From Methanomassiliicoccaceae archaeon UBA480 (lineage in GTDB: Archaea; Thermoplasmatota; Thermoplasmata; Methanomassiliicoccales; Methanomethylophilaceae), in NCBI GenBank assembly GCA_002506425.1, contig DAXO01000027.1, positions 1 to 17,544 of the forward strand: a stretch of DNA of 17,544 nucleotides. The letters run 5' to 3'. Positions 13,939 through 17,544 of the stretch are shown piece after piece. The stretch's first letter is position 1. Every line of letters begins with the position of its first letter. The notes beneath the pieces were generated by a model. The model searched no databases, was not told the DNA's origin, and saw only the letters and a program-made list of their open reading frames with translations. The position numbers and the translations under genes are program-made.

Positions 13939-15162
13939 TCACTGCTTGGCCTTGGCGACGGCTTCGTCGACGTAGGCCTGCCAGACCTTCTCGAGGTCCG
14001 CCCTCTGCATGGTGTCCATGACGTACTGGGCGAACTCGTCTCCGGTGGCTCCGGTGTCCCTGCCGGTCATCCTGAGCTTGCGCTCGAACTGGCAGCAGAC
14101 GTCGAGGGCCATTCCAAGCTTCTTGGCTTTCTCGGGCTCCCCGATGTGGTCCATCATCATGGCGACGGCCTTGATCATGCTGCAGGGATCGGCGTACTGG
14201 GCCCTTCCCTCGGTGACCATCCTGGGGGCGGAGCCGTGGATGGCCTCGAACATGGCGTACCTCTTCCCGATGTTGGCGGAACCGGCGGTTCCGACGCCTC
14301 CCTGGATCTGGGCGGCCTCGTCCGTGATGATGTCTCCGTACAGGTTGGGCAGGACGAAGACCTTGAAGTCAGCCCTGCGGGCGGGGTCGATGAGCTTGGC
14401 GGTGGTGATGTCGATGAACCACACGTCGTGCTTGACCTCGGGGTACTCCTTGCCGATCTCGTCCGCCAGGTCGACGAACAGTCCGTCGGTGGTCTTGATG
14501 ATGTTGGCCTTGACGATGATCGAGACGTAGTTCTTGCCGGTCTTCTTGGCGTGCTCGAATCCGGCGCGGATGATCCTCTCGGTACCCTGCCTGGTGGCGA
14601 CGCAGTAGTCCATGGCGAGATCGTCGGTGACGAAGAATCCGTCGGAACCGAGCGCGTAGGACCCCTCGGTGTTCTCCCTGTAGAAGGTCCAGTCGATTCC
14701 GAGCTCGGGAACGCTGACGGGGCGCACGTTGGCGAAGAGGTCGAGCTCCTTCCTCATGGCGACGTTCGCGCTCTCGATGTTGGGCCAGGGGTCTCCCTTG
14801 GCGGGCGTGGTGGTGGGCCCTTTGAGGATGACGTGGCACTTCTTGAGCTCCTCGAGGGTGTCGTCGGGGATGGCCTTCATGACCTCCGCGCGCCTCTCGA
14901 TGGTGAGACCGTCGATCTGCCTGATCTCGACCTTTCCGGCCTTGATCTTGTCGGCAAGGAGGAACTCCATGACCTTCTGGGCGGATGCGCAGATGTACGG
15001 TCCGATTCCGTCGCCTCCGCAGACGCCGATGATGAGCTTGTCGAGCTTGGAATAGTCGATCCAGTCTCCCTCGGCCTTGAGCCTCTCGACCCTCTCGAGC
15101 TGCTTCCTGAGGAGCTGTCCGTACTTCTCCTGCGCTACCTGGATGGCTTTCTCGTCAACCAT
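13939..15162 (-). CDS. Isocitrate/isopropylmalate-family dehydrogenase, probably isocitrate dehydrogenase
   Basis: This 407-residue protein belongs to the beta-decarboxylating dehydrogenase family. Visible motifs are CGGDGIGP (48-55), IESANVAMRKELDLFANVRP, YRENTEGSYALG, IVKANIIKTTDGLF, LPNLYGDIITDEAAQIQGG and FEAIHGSAP. The S-x-N-V-x-x-R spacing in the second motif is the isocitrate-binding pattern; isopropylmalate enzymes differ there. After HGSAP the cofactor-discriminating positions read Arg-Met, matching neither the classic NAD (Asp-Ile) nor NADP (Lys-Tyr) pair, so cofactor is open. A helical N-terminal extension of about 40 residues precedes the Rossmann-like core. ATG at 15162 is about 30 bases after TATTTC/GAAATA. 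A longer open frame to 15885 runs antisense to other genes and is not real. It is monocistronic, with tandem terminators. Homoisocitrate or a related substrate is a lesser possibility. Confidence 0.85.
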   Translation of the reverse strand: MVDEKAIQVAQEKYGQLLRKQLERVERLKAEGDWIDYSKLDKLIIGVCGGDGIGPYICASAQKVMEFLLADKIKAGKVEIRQIDGLTIERRAEVMKAIPDDTLEELKKCHVILKGPTTTPAKGDPWPNIESANVAMRKELDLFANVRPVSVPELGIDWTFYRENTEGSYALGSDGFFVTDDLAMDYCVATRQGTERIIRAGFEHAKKTGKNYVSIIVKANIIKTTDGLFVDLADEIGKEYPEVKHDVWFIDITTAKLIDPARRADFKVFVLPNLYGDIITDEAAQIQGGVGTAGSANIGKRYAMFEAIHGSAPRMVTEGRAQYADPCSMIKAVAMMMDHIGEPEKAKKLGMALDVCCQFERKLRMTGRDTGATGDEFAQYVMDTMQRADLEKVWQAYVDEAVAKAKQ

Positions 15163-15190
15163 TTGTATCGCGTGAAGGATGCGCGCGTGG

Positions 15191-15196
15191 TATTTC
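15191..15196 (-). promoter_or_regulatory. TATA-like element of the isocitrate-dehydrogenase-like gene
   Basis: The minus strand reads TTGAAATACC about 29-34 bases before the ATG at 15162. It is a weak match. The rest of 15197-15301 shows no gene or clear terminator. Confidence 0.35.
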
Positions 15197-15301
15197 AACG
15201 CTGGGATGCCTCTCCGGCTTCGGACCCCTCGTCTCAACCGTATCGCGCCATGAGAATGTACATATGAATATCGTGGAACATGCGCGATAGACAGACGTCT
15301 C

Positions 15302-15607
15302 TCACGATAGCCTGATTCCGTCCAATCCTCCGCGGATGAAGCGGCATTCGGCAAGGAGACGGCCGAGCGGCCCTTCCGGATCGCACATGGCCTCCACCGC
15401 CTCCCCCGGCGTGAGATAGACGTATTCGTAGGCCGATCCGCTCCTGCCGGCGGCCTCCCTGGCGATGTCCGCCCTCCTGGCTCTGGAATCGACCGTCGAT
15501 TCGGCCACGACCAGTATCCCTTCTCCGTCCCCGTACACGCCGATCGCAACCGGCTCCAGAAGCTTCTCCATCCTCGAGACGATGCGTTCCAATCCCTTGT
15601 CGGCCAT
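15302..15607 (-). CDS. Small hypothetical protein, faintly nucleotidyltransferase-like
   Basis: I do not recognise this 101-residue protein. It has a helix-strand pattern, LERIVSRMEKLLEPVAIGVY then GEGILVVAE, followed by a helix and AYEYVYLTPGEAVEAM, and ends with LLAECRFIRGG. The order resembles small minimal-nucleotidyltransferase (MNT) proteins, including the 'lt.eE...' and 'E...ly.g' ends. However, the GS-x10-D-x-D catalytic motif is absent, so it would be inactive if related. It is isolated: 139 bases from the dehydrogenase gene and divergent from topoisomerase VI B across 90 bases. A TATCAT element about 25 bases upstream is a possible promoter. Composition and codon use look like neighbouring real genes. 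Confidence 0.55.
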   Translation of the reverse strand: MADKGLERIVSRMEKLLEPVAIGVYGDGEGILVVAESTVDSRARRADIAREAAGRSGSAYEYVYLTPGEAVEAMCDPEGPLGRLLAECRFIRGGLDGIRLS

Positions 15608-15662
15608 GGATGGTGCATAGCATGCCCGATGATAGCACTTGCTCCTGCCGCCGACCGACGGC

Positions 15663-15672
15663 GAAACTTAAG
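15663..15672 (+). promoter_or_regulatory. TATA-like element of top6B
   Basis: GAAACTTAAGA lies about 27-35 bases before the ATG at 15698, in the divergent region with the small hypothetical gene. The match is moderate and the predicted leader is very short. Confidence 0.4.
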
Positions 15673-15697
15673 ACTGTGACCGCCATGCCCCCTCCGG

Positions 15698-17544
15698 ATG
15701 CCCTCTGACGATACTAACGGACAGCCGACCGGAACGGGAGGCAAGAAGACGGCCATAGCCCACAAGCTGGCCAGCAAGCAGCAGGAGATCTCCGTCACGG
15801 AGTTCTTCGAGAAGAACAAGCAGATCCTCGGATTCGATTCGCGTTCCAAATCGCTGCTTATGGGGATAAAGGAGGCGGTGGACAACTCCCTCGACGCCTG
15901 CGAGGAGGCCGGGATACTTCCGGAGATATCCGTGAGGATCGAGAGGCTGAACGACGAGGACTACCGCATCTGCATAGAGGACAACGGTCCCGGTATCGTC
16001 CACAGGATGATGCCCAACGTGTTCGGCCGTCTGCTCTACGGATCCAGGTTCCACGCCCTGAGGCAGTCGAGGGGGCAGCAGGGAATCGGCATCTCAGCGA
16101 CGGTGATGTACGGAAACATCACCACGGGGAAGCCCGCCCATGTCATATCCAAGATCGAGGACGACGACGAGCCCGCGTGGGGCATGGACATAGTCATCGA
16201 CACGAAGACCAACCGCCCCGTCGTCACCAACGACAAGGCCCAGACCTGGGACAGGCCGCACGGCACCAGCATAGAGTACACCATCAAGGGCAGGTACATC
16301 ACCGGGAAGCAGTCCGTCTACGAGTATCTCAGAGACACAGCCATAGTCAACCCGCATGCCCAGATATCCTTCCGCGACCCGGAGGGCAAAGGATTCACGT
16401 TCGAGAGGGCCACGGACATCATGCCTCCCAAGCCCAAGGAGATCAAGCCGCATCCGGAGGGCATGGAGATCGGCGATCTCCTGAAGTACGCCGGGAACAC
16501 GTCCCAGAAGACGCTGAAGGCATTCCTCAAGAACGACTTCTCCAGGATAACCGAGAGGATAGCGACCGAGATCTGCGAGAAATCGGGCATCAAGCCCGAG
16601 AAGTCCCCTGCGAAAATCGACAGGGAGGACGCGATAAAGATCCTGAAGGCCATCGAGGGGGTCAAGATCATGGCCCCGCCCACAGACTGCCTGTCCCCTA
16701 TCGGAGACACTCTGATCAAGAAGGGTCTGATGCACGTCCTCGAGGGACTGAGGCCCGAATACTACGCGACCCCCGTCACCCGCTCCCCCAAGGCGGTCAA
16801 CGGGAACCCGTTCATAATCGAGGCCGGGATCGTCTACGGAGGGGACATACCCTCCGACGGGCCTGTGCAGATCCTGAGGTTCGCTAACCGCGTGCCGCTC
16901 CTGTACCAGCAGGGCGCATGCGCCATCACGAAGGCCATATCCGAGCTGGACTGGAGGAGGTACGGGCTGGAGCAGAGGGGCGGGAAGGGCATACCGTACG
17001 GTCCCGCCATCATCATGGTCCACATCGCCTCCACCAAGGTCCCGTTCACATCAGAGGGCAAGGAGGCCGTCGCGAGCCTGCCCGAGATCATGTCCGAGAT
17101 CGGACTGGCGCTCAGGCTTTGCGCGAGGAACCTCAAGAGCCACCTGAACAAGATGGAGAGGAAGAAGAAGACGCACGCCAAGTTCGAGATCGTGCAGGAG
17201 ATCCTCCCCGACATGGCCCAGAAGGCCGCCCAGCAGCTGGGAAGACCCGTCCCCAACCTGGACAGGACGATCACGAAGATCATGAACGTCGTATGGGTGG
17301 AGCCGTCGCTCAAGAAGATAGACAAGAAGACGCGCCAGATCACCTACACGATCTACAACTACACGGTGCAGCCGAGGACCTTCATGGTCCATGCGCACCT
17401 TCCGAAGGAGGCCGTGAACCTCACGCTGTTCGGTCACGAGCACTTCAAGGACATGAACGACGAGGGCAAGGCCAATTGGACCATCGAGTCCCTGCAGCCC
17501 TCCGAGCACACGACCATCACGTTCGAGCTCGTCGGCGAGCTCGC
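15698..17544 (+). CDS. top6B: DNA topoisomerase VI subunit B, incomplete at the right edge
   Basis: This is the ATPase subunit of the archaeal type IIB topoisomerase that relaxes and decatenates DNA with Top6A. The 615 visible residues contain, in order, a GHKL ATPase domain (EAVDNSLDA with E59, N63, D66; EDNGPG; RGQQGIGISA), an H2TH-like region around FLKNDFSRITERI, and a transducer domain with the switch lysine K447 in ASTKVPF. From about residue 540 an Ig-like C-terminal domain seems to begin, as in the long methanogen form. The start at 15698 gives a short charged tail before the conserved SVTEFFEKNKQILGFDS; another ATG at 15685 is out of frame. No stop is reached; the missing part is probably short. 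top6A often follows in other archaea but lies outside the window. Confidence 0.95.
   Translation, partial: MPSDDTNGQPTGTGGKKTAIAHKLASKQQEISVTEFFEKNKQILGFDSRSKSLLMGIKEAVDNSLDACEEAGILPEISVRIERLNDEDYRICIEDNGPGIVHRMMPNVFGRLLYGSRFHALRQSRGQQGIGISATVMYGNITTGKPAHVISKIEDDDEPAWGMDIVIDTKTNRPVVTNDKAQTWDRPHGTSIEYTIKGRYITGKQSVYEYLRDTAIVNPHAQISFRDPEGKGFTFERATDIMPPKPKEIKPHPEGMEIGDLLKYAGNTSQKTLKAFLKNDFSRITERIATEICEKSGIKPEKSPAKIDREDAIKILKAIEGVKIMAPPTDCLSPIGDTLIKKGLMHVLEGLRPEYYATPVTRSPKAVNGNPFIIEAGIVYGGDIPSDGPVQILRFANRVPLLYQQGACAITKAISELDWRRYGLEQRGGKGIPYGPAIIMVHIASTKVPFTSEGKEAVASLPEIMSEIGLALRLCARNLKSHLNKMERKKKTHAKFEIVQEILPDMAQKAAQQLGRPVPNLDRTITKIMNVVWVEPSLKKIDKKTRQITYTIYNYTVQPRTFMVHAHLPKEAVNLTLFGHEHFKDMNDEGKANWTIESLQPSEHTTITFELVGEL

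Noticed and set aside
14146..15267. 373-residue open frame opposite the isocitrate-dehydrogenase-like gene
   Set aside because: Asp/Gly/Val/Leu-rich shadow of GC-rich codons, with no motif.
16094..17023. 309-residue minus-strand frame inside top6B
   Set aside because: Antisense shadow of a strongly conserved gene.

Overview
The window looks like an ordinary chromosomal segment of a GC-rich archaeon, most likely class Thermoplasmata and possibly Methanomassiliicoccales. The clade is my inference. The archaeal markers are a topoisomerase VI B subunit, the KEOPS subunit Cgi121, and an HMG-CoA synthase / thiolase / DUF35 cluster. First genes of operons have a TATA-like element about 25 bases before an ATG or GTG, whereas internal genes carry Shine-Dalgarno sites and ATGA or TGATG overlaps. 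Every stop codon I could read is TGA. I see no rRNA, tRNA, CRISPR array, insertion sequence or integrase.

Layout, left to right. Positions 1-69 (minus) hold the first 23 codons of a probable AAA-ATPase-like protein. Cgi121 (291-749, plus) follows and ends in hairpins shared with the convergent operon HTH protein - sbcD - sbcC (5756 down to 924), which encodes a bacterial-type SbcCD DNA-repair nuclease. Next is a four-gene mevalonate-entry operon on the minus strand (9297 down to 5978): an XRE-type regulator, HMG-CoA synthase, thiolase and DUF35 protein, closed by two tandem terminators. A two-domain PPK2 (polyphosphate kinase family, 10742 down to 9369) is divergent from an inositol-monophosphatase-family phosphatase (10809-11645). 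The phosphatase overlaps, by ATGA, a Cas4/AddB-like Fe-S protein of the PD-(D/E)XK type. That is followed by a carboxymuconolactone-decarboxylase-family protein and, convergent, a PAP2 membrane phosphatase. Then come an isocitrate-dehydrogenase-like enzyme (15162 down to 13939), a small unknown protein, and topoisomerase VI B (15698 to the right edge, incomplete).

How the genes work together. HMG-CoA synthase, thiolase and DUF35 are known in archaea to form one complex making HMG-CoA for isoprenoid lipids, and the upstream XRE protein is a good candidate regulator. SbcC and SbcD form one nuclease, and the HTH protein in front of them may control it. The other genes are housekeeping functions with no clear link to each other.

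The points most worth checking are these. The thiolase has glycine where the family's nucleophilic cysteine is expected. The PD-(D/E)XK protein keeps its four Fe-S cysteines but has lost its catalytic residues. In 12750-13820, two genes flanking the decarboxylase-family gene have no stop codon of their own and stay open through it on both strands. I found no wholly new multi-gene system that I can defend.
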